In this document: piece by piece, positions 7,631-16,858 of the stretch
Position numbering within the stretch: position 1 is the stretch's first letter
Layout: each line of letters begins with the position of its first letter
From: Pseudomonadota bacterium
Lineage (GTDB): Bacteria > Myxococcota > Bradymonadia > UBA4248
Assembly (NCBI GenBank): GCA_017629415.1
Contig: JAGBXG010000418.1
Coordinates: forward strand, 1-16,858
Direction: 5' to 3'
DNA length: 16,858 nt
Program-made: the position numbers and the translations under genes
The notes under the pieces: generated by a model
The model's database searches: none
What the model saw: only the letters and a program-made list of their open reading frames with translations
What the model was told of the DNA's origin: nothing

Positions 7631-7703
7631 GGGGGCCAAGCCCCCTGCGGCGCTATTTGCTGCGCAAATACGCGCCTACCCCCGATGCGGGGCGTCGCCC
7701 CGC
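7631..7703 (-). repeat. REP-like cluster of three palindromes, copy 1
   Basis: Three hairpins lie in series: GGGGGC-CAA-GCCCCC (7631-7645); GGCGC TATTTGC - TGC - GCAAATA (C) GCGCC (7649-7676, one bulged C); and GCGGGGC-GTC-GCCCCGC (7687-7703). On the minus strand the middle hairpin is preceded by GGGGGTAG, so GTAG (7676-7679) sits at its foot, as in known REP elements. A structurally matching cluster lies at 10244-10323 on the plus strand. The flanking 7589-7630 and 7704-7841 hold no gene that I can see. They contain only AT-rich sequence and a 10-bp direct repeat AAAACGTTAA at 7794 and 7828. Confidence 0.75.
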
Positions 7704-7841
7704 AACACCCCAAAGCACATAAAATATCACAAACCATTGATAAAGGGGTCCATCGCGAAGATGCAGAATGGGATACAAGGTTCCCATTTCCCCAAAACGT
7801 TAAAAACCAGTATCCGGCTAACTTACGAAAACGTTAATCCA

Positions 7842-7893
7842 TTGTGGGTTCCAAGGGGCTGAGCCCCTTGGTGGGGTTTGGGGCGAAGCCCCA
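7842..7893 (+). repeat. Dispersed GC-rich palindromic repeat (two hairpins)
   Basis: CCAAGGGGCT-G-AGCCCCTTGG (7851-7871) is a perfect 10-bp palindrome. It is followed by TGGGGC-GAA-GCCCCA (7879-7893). The first 19 bases (7842-7860) recur inverted at window positions 1-19, so this is a dispersed family rather than a unique terminator. It ends 14 nt before the DUF58 start codon, so it could influence that mRNA. Confidence 0.75.
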
Positions 7894-7907
7894 TAAGAAC
7901 TTAGAAC

Positions 7908-8810
7908 ATGTCAAAACCGAAAATACGCATAGCTTTGAACCGTGAAGGCGCACTGTTTTTTTTCTTCGTGCTAGGGCTCGGTGCGTCTGCAATTTACTCG
8001 GGAAAAAGCGGTTTAATGCTGCTCTTTTGCTGCATGATCGCGGCTATCGTTGTTTTTGCCATCATTGCACATCAGAATTTTCATCAATCCCTGAAAATTG
8101 AACGGCGTTTTGTCGAAGAAGTTTTTGCCGGTTGTGATACACGCATTGATTTGCTCATCACCAATGAAGGCAGTGCCCCGATTTACGGCATACATATCTT
8201 TGAAAAATTTGAATCTGAACGCACCATCGGGCCCATGTTCATTCGCCGCCTGGCCCCAGGAGAAACCGCAACAGCTCGGTATATGTGCGTCTTCCCCTCG
8301 CGAGGACAGGCACAGTTTTGCGGCTTCGAAATCCGTTCACGCTTTCCACTGCCTTTTTTTGAACTCAGGCGTGATATCCCTTGTAAAACCACCCACATTG
8401 TTTATCCCGAACCCATCACAGGCACAGAACATATCGTGTTCCAGCCCACAGAATCTCAAAATTGCCCGCGCAAACACCGCTTTTCAGAAAATGTCATTCG
8501 AGAGCTCGTTCATGGCAGACGCGCTGGCCGAATTTTATGGAAACTTTCAGCAAAACGCCAAACATGGCTCGAATCTGTACCCTTGAGAACGCGTTCAGCT
8601 GCCACCATGCCCGCCATTTTTATTACCCCTAAAATGACCATGCATGATGAAATTTTTGAAAGACAAATTTCACAAATTACGGCCTATATTCTGACCCAAA
8701 TTCAACTCGACAGAACAGGTGAAGTGTACTTTGGAAAAGAACAACTCACCTATGGTAAATCACCGCAACAGCGACGCGAAATTTTGGAAATGCTCGCGAT
8801 GATTCAATAA
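7908..8810 (+). CDS. DUF58 family membrane protein
   Basis: The 300-residue protein has two adjacent membrane helices (about 15-32 and 35-54). A soluble beta-rich region follows, then the DUF58 core around residues 200-217 (GRRAGRILWKLSAKRQTWL), matching the usual R.I.WK.SAR pattern. DUF58 proteins are known mostly from clusters with a MoxR-type AAA ATPase and von Willebrand A-domain proteins, where they act in envelope stress or assembly; their biochemical role is poorly defined. Neither partner is adjacent here. The canonical RPGD segment before the core is replaced by ELVHGRRAG. The start lacks a strong ribosome binding site. It may form a unit with the next gene, 52 nt downstream. Confidence 0.8.
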   Translation: MSKPKIRIALNREGALFFFFVLGLGASAIYSGKSGLMLLFCCMIAAIVVFAIIAHQNFHQSLKIERRFVEEVFAGCDTRIDLLITNEGSAPIYGIHIFEKFESERTIGPMFIRRLAPGETATARYMCVFPSRGQAQFCGFEIRSRFPLPFFELRRDIPCKTTHIVYPEPITGTEHIVFQPTESQNCPRKHRFSENVIRELVHGRRAGRILWKLSAKRQTWLESVPLRTRSAATMPAIFITPKMTMHDEIFERQISQITAYILTQIQLDRTGEVYFGKEQLTYGKSPQQRREILEMLAMIQ

Positions 8811-8862
8811 ATTTAAAACTTTTTTTCAATTTCTTTCCCCCTAAAACGCAAGAGAATCCCCC

Positions 8863-10065
8863 ATGACATACGAAGAATTTGCCCGTGAATTTGAAAAATG
8901 CCCTAAAAATCTCATGAAAGCTCTCCCCAATGCCTTGCTGTTTGCCGAAGATTATCCCGAAGGACGCATGCAGCTGGTCTGCGCCGCCATGAATAAAGAA
9001 GAAAATGTTCTCCAGGAAGCCATCGCACGACTGATGACCCGGGAAGAAGGCGCACGGCATCTTGTCCGAACGCTCAATAACCTCAAAACCATCGGACATC
9101 ATGGGGCGCTGCTGTTCGCCAAAACCCTGTTTTCTGCACTGGAACACGACTGGGATGAAGAAACACATCTTCAGAAATTTATGCAAATCCTCGACAGCAT
9201 CAGCGCAGATCTGAGAACAGGAATGGACTGGATCGACAACCATGCCATTCAAATGCTCGATGAAGGCCATTTGTCCACCGAAAATAAAGTCAAATTGTGG
9301 CTGCGTTGGTGTGCAGCTGTCCTTCGCTCCAGCCCTGAAGCGGCACCCTTGCTTGAAAATCTTTGTCCACGCCGTCCCAAAGATCTCCCCAAATCTCAAA
9401 TCCGTGCCCTGAAAGATGCCTGTGATGATGATTCCGCGCCTTGGGATATTCGCAGTGCCGCCATGTATTTGCTGCTTGGAAACCGCTTGATTTCCTTAAA
9501 TCAGGCGCAATCTTTTGTCGAACAGGCTTACGCCGCATTTCCACTTGAAGCCTTGGAAGGCGTCGAAATTTTGGCCATTGCCGTTGAACATGACGCCTCT
9601 GTTCTGGCCGAATTCGACGTTATCCAAGGAAAACTCTCCCAAGTCCGTAAAGAAAATCTCATTCTCAAAGACATGAAACACGATGCATTTATTGCTGCAT
9701 CCGAACGCGTATTTCAATCCCCATTGCCACAAAACGCAATTGATATTGCATTGTCCTTACAGAATGCAGATAAATCCGATCGAATGATTCTGACAACTTT
9801 TATCGATGATGCACGCCGTGCCGACTGGTTCCATGTGGCACGCAAAGCCAATGCCCTGAAATCACTCGGTGCCATTTTCTTTGCACATTTTGATGCCCAA
9901 AATCCCTTGCTCCGTGCATTCAGTGCCGATTTCGTCACAACATTACTCGAAAACTGCAATGCCGACGCCCTGATGGCACAAACATGGTGCGACGCTTTTG
10001 ATGCCGAAGATATCGAAACATTGACAGCTCAGGCTGCATCATGGCAAGCCTTCTGCCAAGCATAA
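8863..10065 (+). CDS. Hypothetical all-helical protein
   Basis: I do not recognise a family. The 400-residue product has no signal peptide or membrane segment and is predicted almost wholly alpha-helical, with many Ala/Leu-rich stretches (for example AAAPLLENL-type and ALKSLGAIFF segments) that suggest a HEAT-like or TPR-like solenoid. The start ATG follows a poor AAGAGA. It lies 52 nt after the DUF58 gene with no terminator between, so co-transcription is likely and a partnership with the DUF58 protein is possible. Codon use matches its neighbours, which supports a real gene. Confidence 0.75.
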   Translation: MTYEEFAREFEKCPKNLMKALPNALLFAEDYPEGRMQLVCAAMNKEENVLQEAIARLMTREEGARHLVRTLNNLKTIGHHGALLFAKTLFSALEHDWDEETHLQKFMQILDSISADLRTGMDWIDNHAIQMLDEGHLSTENKVKLWLRWCAAVLRSSPEAAPLLENLCPRRPKDLPKSQIRALKDACDDDSAPWDIRSAAMYLLLGNRLISLNQAQSFVEQAYAAFPLEALEGVEILAIAVEHDASVLAEFDVIQGKLSQVRKENLILKDMKHDAFIAASERVFQSPLPQNAIDIALSLQNADKSDRMILTTFIDDARRADWFHVARKANALKSLGAIFFAHFDAQNPLLRAFSADFVTTLLENCNADALMAQTWCDAFDAEDIETLTAQAASWQAFCQA

Positions 10066-10112
10066 AATAAAACATTTGTGAATTCCCCAAAAACTGAGCC
10101 CGGGTAAATTGC

Positions 10113-10120
10113 TGTACAAT
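10113..10120 (+). promoter_or_regulatory. Candidate -10 element of the pyrG promoter
   Basis: TGTACAAT contains TACAAT, one mismatch from TATAAT, in the gap between the hypothetical gene and pyrG. No convincing -35 lies 17 nt upstream. If used, transcription would start near 10127 and give a leader of about 235 nt. Confidence 0.35.
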
Positions 10121-10136
10121 ATATGCCAAGGGCTTA

Positions 10137-10178
10137 ATCCCCCCCCCTTGAAACTTGTAAACATAAGGATTCATTGCC
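10137..10178 (+). repeat. C9-tract element in the pyrG leader, related to the window's right end
   Basis: ATCCCCCCCCCTT (C9 at 10139-10147) is followed by an A-rich stretch with ACATAA and ATTCATTGC. A similar arrangement, with gaps, occurs at 16813-16848. The identical core is 13 nt; the rest needs several gaps, so relationship is plausible but not certain. Confidence 0.4.
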
Positions 10179-10206
10179 TTTTACCATGTGTTTGGGATTG
10201 AATCCT
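10166..10206 (+). other. Large-loop hairpin A with conserved CCATGTGTTTGG loop
   Basis: AGGATTCA (10166-10173) pairs perfectly with TGAATCCT (10199-10206) across a 25-nt loop. The loop contains CTTTTACCATGTGTTTGGGA, 18 of 20 bases identical to the loop of the hairpin at 12604-12647, although the stems are unrelated. It lies in the pyrG leader. Confidence 0.5.
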
Positions 10207-10243
10207 GAGATATGACGTTATAGAACACCCGTGTTTTTTTTGC

Positions 10244-12589
<2,346 letters not shown>

Positions 12590-12603
12590 TTTGGGCAGGA
12601 GCT

Positions 12604-12647
12604 AAAATGATGGTATCTTTAACCATGTGTTTGGAAACCATCATTTT
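12604..12647 (+). other. Large-loop hairpin B with conserved CCATGTGTTTGG loop
   Basis: AAAATGATGGT (12604-12614) pairs perfectly over 11 bp with ACCATCATTTT (12637-12647) across a 22-nt loop containing CTTTAACCATGTGTTTGGAA. The loop's own ACCAT (12622-12626) can instead pair with ATGGT (12610-12614), so two exclusive folds exist. It lies between the PEGA and GT51 genes and might act as a weak terminator or attenuator. Confidence 0.6.
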
Positions 12648-12667
12648 CTGCTTACTATTTTTCACAC

Positions 12668-14965
12668 ATGACTCAAAAAAAAGACAACAGCACACAGAAA
12701 AAACACCGTTCACCATGGCATTGGGTGTTTTTCATCTTTTGCGGACTGCTCGTTATCTTTTTACTTGCCAGTTACCTCCTGCGTACCAGCCTGTATCTCA
12801 AAGCCCGTCTGACCCCTAAATTGGCCGAAGTCGGCACCATGATACATGGACACTTTGAATTCGAAGATGTCGAAGCCATGGGCGTCACAGGACTGGTGCT
12901 TAAAAATGTTAAATTCACACCCGCTCAGCCAGGCATTGAACCCCTAACCTTCGAAGCTGTCACCATCTACCCACAACTCCTGGGCATGTTTGTCGGCGAT
13001 CTCAATGCTTCACTCGTTGAAATCCAAGGTTTAAATGCACGATTAAACCTCTCCGACGACAATTCACCAGATATCAAATGGTTAAAAACACTCGCTGAAC
13101 GTTCTGCAGAACCTAGCTCTGTCATCGTCGATGATTTGACAAATACCAATGAAATCATGACGCATTTACCAACACTCAAATGCGAACAATGTCACGTCGA
13201 TGTCAGCTTACCCAAAGGCATGCAAGCTAAAATTCATGTCACTGAACAAAACGCAGAACTCATCTCTAAAGAAAATTGGCAAATCGCTTTTGACGGCGCA
13301 CCCATGAAAATTTGCGCCAATACCCCAAATATCGCGGAATCTTGCTTCCAATTCAGTCTCGATACCGTCTCATTCGAAAATGGATTGTATATCTCGCAAG
13401 TCGAAATCAAACATCTCAAAACAATGGGCATAGATATCAATTCTGTGCTCCTGCGAGGCATTTCCGCAGCCAGAAACGAAACACGCAATGCACTGTTCGT
13501 CGAAAGCGGCAATTTTGACGGCACCATACTCGATGCATCTGTCCTCGATGCCTTCTCAGGAAACTATCTGTTTGAATTTCTACAGCTCGAAATCCTCCAC
13601 GAACGAGAAAAAGATCGCATCGGCATCGGCGTGCAAATCCGTGAATCCAATGCTGCAACAGCCCGCATCTACGGCGGATACGATATCAATGCACAAAAAA
13701 TCGCACTGACCTTTGATACCTCCAAATTTGATTTCTCAAGATTCACCCAAAAAGCTGATTTCTCAAAATATCTACGCCTGGACAGTTTCCCCATCTCCGG
13801 ACATGTCAGCACCATCATCGAACTCGATAAAAAACGTGCATGGTTCGATATCGATGCCAAACTGACAGACGGCATCATCTACGCCTCCATGCTGTCTCGT
13901 GATATCATCAGTAATATAGATGCAACACTTGCTATGCGCGCTTGGGGCGACCTCTCTGAACGCACTTTTGCTGTCGAATACGCAGAAGGCAAACTCGGAA
14001 ATATACCGTTCAATGCAGGACTCAATAGAAGCAAAAAAGAAGATGGAACCTATCGCTTTGATGCTTTCATAAAAAGTACAGGCGAAAGCGCCGATTTCAT
14101 CCCCTCACTCCCCACAGGATTCGCACCCGCCATCACAGGTTATCAACTCGCAGGACCATACGACTTCAGAATCGGCCTATCCTACGATGAAAATAATCTC
14201 GATGCACTTCTGCTCGATGTCAATTTCAACCTCGATCAAGTCCAAACCATTGCCTTTGACCCACGAAGCAATTTCGAACTCCTCAAAGGCGACGCTTTCA
14301 TGATCCAAATCAAAGCCGCCACTGTCCCCATCCAAATCGGACCGCGCGATCCCAAATGGGTCACCTTCTATGACCTCCCAAGAGATACTGCCTACGCTTT
14401 CGTTGCCTCCGAAGATGGTAAATTCTTCACACACCCGGGCTTCGATATCAAAGCCATTCGCGCAAGCCTTATCGCCGACCTCAAAGCCGATAAAATCGTC
14501 CGTGGCGGCTCCACTATCTCACAACAAGTCGTCAAAAATCTGTTCCTAAACCACGATAAAACGGCTTCGCGAAAATTCCAGGAAGCCTTCCTGACTTGGC
14601 AAATGGAAAAAACTTTGCCTAAAATTCGTATTTTTGAGTTCTACCTCAATCTCGCACATTGGGCTAAAGACACCTACGGCATCAGAGCTGCCGCCGAATT
14701 CTACTTCCAAAAAAACATCAAAGATCTCACCCTGCGCGAATCCCTTTTCTTGGCCTCAATCCTTCCCAACCCCATCATTTTTGGCCGTCAATATGCCGAA
14801 AATCGACTCTCCTCATCACGACTCACTAAAATGATTAACGTGGGTAACGCACTTAAAGCCACTAAACGCATCGACGCCGCCACGTGGGAAGCCGCCATCC
14901 CTCTCATTCGTGAAGGAAAAATCTCAGATAAACCACGCCCTGTTATCCCACCTGAAACCAAATAA
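12668..14965 (+). CDS. AsmA-like domain fused to GT51 peptidoglycan glycosyltransferase
   Basis: The 765-residue protein has a basic N-terminus, one membrane helix (about 18-41) and a long beta-rich periplasmic region (about 45-560) of AsmA/DUF748 type. A C-terminal GT51 transglycosylase domain follows (about 565-735). GT51 motifs are visible: catalytic Glu582 in SEDGKFFTHPGFD, RGGSTISQQVVKNLFL (612-627), RKFQEAFLTWQMEKTL with Glu639, FEFYLNLAHWAKDTYGIRAAAEFYF, and LASILPNP. The domain polymerises lipid II into glycan strands. No penicillin-binding transpeptidase domain is present. GT51 is usually near the N-terminus, so a C-terminal position behind a long AsmA-like region is unusual, though such fusions occur in deltaproteobacteria. 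The start lacks a good ribosome binding site. The ATPase gene starts 1 nt after its stop. Confidence 0.85.
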   Translation: MTQKKDNSTQKKHRSPWHWVFFIFCGLLVIFLLASYLLRTSLYLKARLTPKLAEVGTMIHGHFEFEDVEAMGVTGLVLKNVKFTPAQPGIEPLTFEAVTIYPQLLGMFVGDLNASLVEIQGLNARLNLSDDNSPDIKWLKTLAERSAEPSSVIVDDLTNTNEIMTHLPTLKCEQCHVDVSLPKGMQAKIHVTEQNAELISKENWQIAFDGAPMKICANTPNIAESCFQFSLDTVSFENGLYISQVEIKHLKTMGIDINSVLLRGISAARNETRNALFVESGNFDGTILDASVLDAFSGNYLFEFLQLEILHEREKDRIGIGVQIRESNAATARIYGGYDINAQKIALTFDTSKFDFSRFTQKADFSKYLRLDSFPISGHVSTIIELDKKRAWFDIDAKLTDGIIYASMLSRDIISNIDATLAMRAWGDLSERTFAVEYAEGKLGNIPFNAGLNRSKKEDGTYRFDAFIKSTGESADFIPSLPTGFAPAITGYQLAGPYDFRIGLSYDENNLDALLLDVNFNLDQVQTIAFDPRSNFELLKGDAFMIQIKAATVPIQIGPRDPKWVTFYDLPRDTAYAFVASEDGKFFTHPGFDIKAIRASLIADLKADKIVRGGSTISQQVVKNLFLNHDKTASRKFQEAFLTWQMEKTLPKIRIFEFYLNLAHWAKDTYGIRAAAEFYFQKNIKDLTLRESLFLASILPNPIIFGRQYAENRLSSSRLTKMINVGNALKATKRIDAATWEAAIPLIREGKISDKPRPVIPPETK

Positions 14966-14966
14966 T

Positions 14967-15545
14967 ATGATAGAACTTCGAAACCTCTCATTTCGATACG
15001 GGCGAAAACCTATCCTACAAAATTATTCCAATAGCATCCCCAATGCAGCCATCTGCATCGGCTCAAACGGCTGCGGAAAAACCACCCTCCTCAGACTCAT
15101 TGCCGGCATCCTAAAACCCGACAATGGAGAAATCTTATGCAACGCTAAAACAATATTTTCTGTATCATTTCTGCAAAATACTGACATATTATTCGACACA
15201 CTCACGATTTTACAACATTTCAATTGGATACAACAGCACGCATCCCTCACCACCAAAACAATCACAACACATATCGAAAACTTCAACATAACCCCACTCT
15301 TAAATCGCCGCCCGACCAACATGTCACAAGGCGAACGCCAATGGGCAAGCCTGGCTCTGACATGCTTAATGCCCGCCGACCTCCTGCTCCTCGATGAACC
15401 GTTTCAGCACCTTGACGCTGCCAAATCGTCACATCTGTGCAAACGCCTCAACCAAATGGCAAACGCTCAAACTCACATCCTACTCACTGCACACGCCCCC
15501 ATCCCTGAACTCAACATTCCAACATGGCAATTTCCAGTGATATGA
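14967..15545 (+). CDS. ccmA: ABC transporter ATPase, probable CcmA (heme exporter ATP-binding protein)
   Basis: Starting at ATG 14967, 1 nt after the previous stop, the 192-residue protein is a compact ABC ATPase of CcmA size. Walker A is GSNGCGKTT (32-40), the Q-loop Gln70, the signature MSQGERQ (119-125), Walker B LLLLDEP (139-145), the D-loop HLD (148-150) and the H-loop His176. All catalytic elements are present. An upstream in-frame start at 14910 would overlap the GT51 gene by 56 nt and is less likely. In the cytochrome c system I pathway CcmA works with CcmB and CcmC to load heme onto CcmE. Neither partner is in the window, so the CcmA call rests on size, sequence and the adjoining CcmF-like gene. 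A different small ABC ATPase remains possible. Confidence 0.75.
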   Translation: MIELRNLSFRYGRKPILQNYSNSIPNAAICIGSNGCGKTTLLRLIAGILKPDNGEILCNAKTIFSVSFLQNTDILFDTLTILQHFNWIQQHASLTTKTITTHIENFNITPLLNRRPTNMSQGERQWASLALTCLMPADLLLLDEPFQHLDAAKSSHLCKRLNQMANAQTHILLTAHAPIPELNIPTWQFPVI

Positions 15546-16756
15546 ACGAAATCCTGGCATCTGGCCTGCCTTTTTGGGAACCCATTCTCTCATTGATCGC
15601 AACATGGGCCTTGATACAGCATCGACACCGCCAAGCTGCTTTTTGGATGGCATCTTACGGCATCATCGTGCTTTGCTGCAAAACTTCAAGTCCAACCGGC
15701 TTGACCGCAATCACTTCACATGCTTTAGCATGGGCACATATTTTAACATCGTGGACTGCCAAAATAACCATTCTCACGTTGATTTGTCTGATTTTTGAAG
15801 GCCCGGCTATTCGGCATTCTGCCTCATTACGCCGGGACGCGCGCCGCTATCTCGCACATGCAGAAATTCTGCATGCACGAGATACGCGCCGCCTGCATGA
15901 GGGATGCCTCAAACTTGCAATCATTTATCAAGCAGCTGCCATCACTTTGGGCATGTTTTGGGCATTCGATGATCCCGCTTGGGGGGCACTATGGCAGTGG
16001 GATTTTGTTGAAATTACTGCCCTGTTGACCTGGATCTGTTTAGCCAGCTGGCATTTTAACCCCAAAAGAGCACATCTCTGGTCCATCATCACACTTGCTA
16101 TCATTTATTTTCAAAGCATAACACTCTACGGGGTCAGCAATATCAACCAAATTTCGCGTCACGCCTATACCAACATAAATTCCGCTTACACTTGGACACT
16201 ATTTTTAAGCCTATGGGCTATCCTGCTATGCATATGGGGCATTTATCGCTCAAATCTCACCCCCCAAACGCATCTAACCCAACCTCCGATATTCCAAAAA
16301 TCTCATACACTGTATGAAAGTGTGATTTATCCAGCCTTTGCTGCAACAGTCATTCTCAGCGGTCTGTTGCCGCAAACCGCACATTCCCAATGGATCAATT
16401 TGGACGCACAAGCACCCTACCGCCTCGAAGGCATCAGGGCACAGCATATCAACAACTGTCTGCATTACGACATTGAAATTTCAACCACAGAAACACATGC
16501 CAAATTACCAATGATGGCCTGCCCCCATGAAATCAGCCCGCTCGCCCATGCAGACGTGTGGACAAAGTTTTCTAAAGTACGCATCTGGGCCATACAATAC
16601 CGCGCAGACAAAGGGGCTGAAATTCTCATACGTCCCATCACCTTAGATTTCATCATACAATGTATCCTAACACTGCTATGTTTATGCATCCTTGCCTCAA
16701 GTCAAACCTCAAAACTAAAGCTTAGGCAAAGTCATAACTCAACGACAAAATCATAA
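15542..16756 (+). CDS. CcmF/CcsA-like cytochrome c biogenesis membrane protein
   Basis: The ATG at 15542 shares an ATGA with the preceding stop, so I prefer it to the in-frame ATG at 15524 (6 residues longer). The 404-residue product has about eight hydrophobic segments. The key motif is WGALWQWDFVEITALLTW (about 147-164), matching the WWD heme-handling domain of the CcmF/CcmC/CcsA family; the Glu after WD favours CcmF. A candidate heme His follows in SRHA (about 207). A periplasmic region (about 280-365) and one final membrane helix (about 368-386) complete the CcmF-like tail. CcmF is usually about 650 residues, and the HEGS-type segment near its start is not seen, so this is short or diverged. 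The neighbouring ATPase supports a heme-export or c-type maturation role. Confidence 0.75.
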   Translation: MNEILASGLPFWEPILSLIATWALIQHRHRQAAFWMASYGIIVLCCKTSSPTGLTAITSHALAWAHILTSWTAKITILTLICLIFEGPAIRHSASLRRDARRYLAHAEILHARDTRRLHEGCLKLAIIYQAAAITLGMFWAFDDPAWGALWQWDFVEITALLTWICLASWHFNPKRAHLWSIITLAIIYFQSITLYGVSNINQISRHAYTNINSAYTWTLFLSLWAILLCIWGIYRSNLTPQTHLTQPPIFQKSHTLYESVIYPAFAATVILSGLLPQTAHSQWINLDAQAPYRLEGIRAQHINNCLHYDIEISTTETHAKLPMMACPHEISPLAHADVWTKFSKVRIWAIQYRADKGAEILIRPITLDFIIQCILTLLCLCILASSQTSKLKLRQSHNSTTKS

Positions 16757-16761
16757 ATAAC

Positions 16762-16801
16762 GGGGATAAAATGCAATAACTCCAACATCTCATTTTACCC
16801 C
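16762..16801 (+). terminator. Possible terminator hairpin of the pyrG-to-ccmF-like gene block
   Basis: GGGGATAAAATG (16762-16773) pairs with CATTTTACCCC (16791-16801) with one bulged A and a 17-nt loop. The bases after it (CTTTACT) are only weakly T-rich, so it is a long-loop hairpin that may terminate. It lies 5 nt after the CcmF-like stop. Confidence 0.5.
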
Positions 16802-16812
16802 TTTACTCAGCT

Positions 16813-16850
16813 ATCCCCCCCCTTAAACATACATAAATTCAATGCTATTG
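16813..16850 (+). repeat. C9-tract element, second copy, near window edge
   Basis: ATCCCCCCCCCTT with nine C residues (16815-16823) is followed by ACATAAATTCAATGC, resembling 10137-10178. The window ends 8 nt later, so any downstream hairpin or gene is not visible. Confidence 0.4.
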
Positions 16851-16858
16851 CGAGCCAA

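Noticed and set aside
7589..7907. CRISPR array or integron attC sites in the palindrome-rich gap
   Set aside because: There are no regularly spaced direct repeats with unique spacers, no cas genes or integrase, and no attC core-site pattern; the structures fit REP-like palindromes better.
10222..10241. Intrinsic terminator before pyrG (weak AGAACA/TGTTTT hairpin with T8)
   Set aside because: The stem is AT-rich with a G-T pair and uses half of the T-tract, so it is too weak to call as a terminator by itself.
12607..12819. 70-residue frame starting in hairpin B
   Set aside because: It overlaps the start of the GT51 gene in another frame and has no recognisable feature or ribosome binding site.

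Overview
The window looks like chromosomal DNA of a Gram-negative, deltaproteobacterial-type organism, most plausibly Myxococcota or Bradymonadota. This is inferred from content: an outer-membrane-type beta-barrel protein, periplasmic TPR/HEAT and PEGA proteins, a response regulator with a long Pro/Ala linker (RomR-like layout), an AsmA-like protein fused to a GT51 glycosyltransferase, and cytochrome c maturation genes. No rRNA or species marker is present, so this is not a firm identification. Every protein gene I support is on the + strand.

Layout. 1-147: leader with the end of a dispersed palindromic repeat and a long-range hairpin. 148-1101: secreted beta-barrel-like protein with an acidic tandem repeat, closed by a clear terminator. 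1193-5083: very large exported TPR plus HEAT solenoid protein. 5325-6479: response regulator with Pro/Ala-rich linker and C-terminal helices, then a terminator. 6598-7344: class II aldolase/adducin-family enzyme with all metal ligands. 7368-7588: promoter, two identical tRNA-Cys genes and a terminator. 7589-7907: non-coding stretch packed with palindromes. 7908-8810: orphan DUF58 membrane protein. 8863-10065: unrecognised helical protein. 10066-10361: long pyrG leader with a C9 tract, a long-loop hairpin and a second palindrome cluster. 10362-16756: pyrG, PEGA protein, AsmA-like/GT51 protein, CcmA-like ATPase and CcmF-like membrane protein, tightly packed and probably largely co-transcribed.

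How the genes may work together. The last five genes touch CTP supply, envelope and peptidoglycan synthesis and cytochrome c maturation. Several share overlapping start/stop codons (ATGA), which suggests translational coupling. Most other genes act at the envelope or in cell organisation.

The most unusual material is non-coding. (i) Two REP-like palindrome clusters (7631-7703 and 10244-10323) share a three-hairpin layout, a TATTTG stem core with paired insertions, and a GTAG/GGAG tetranucleotide at the hairpin foot. (ii) Two hairpins with unrelated stems carry nearly the same large loop containing CCATGTGTTTGG (10166-10206 and 12604-12647). (iii) A run of nine C residues lies just downstream of a putative promoter in the leader of the CTP synthase gene. 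I found no CRISPR array, recognisable defence system, integrase or intact transposase.
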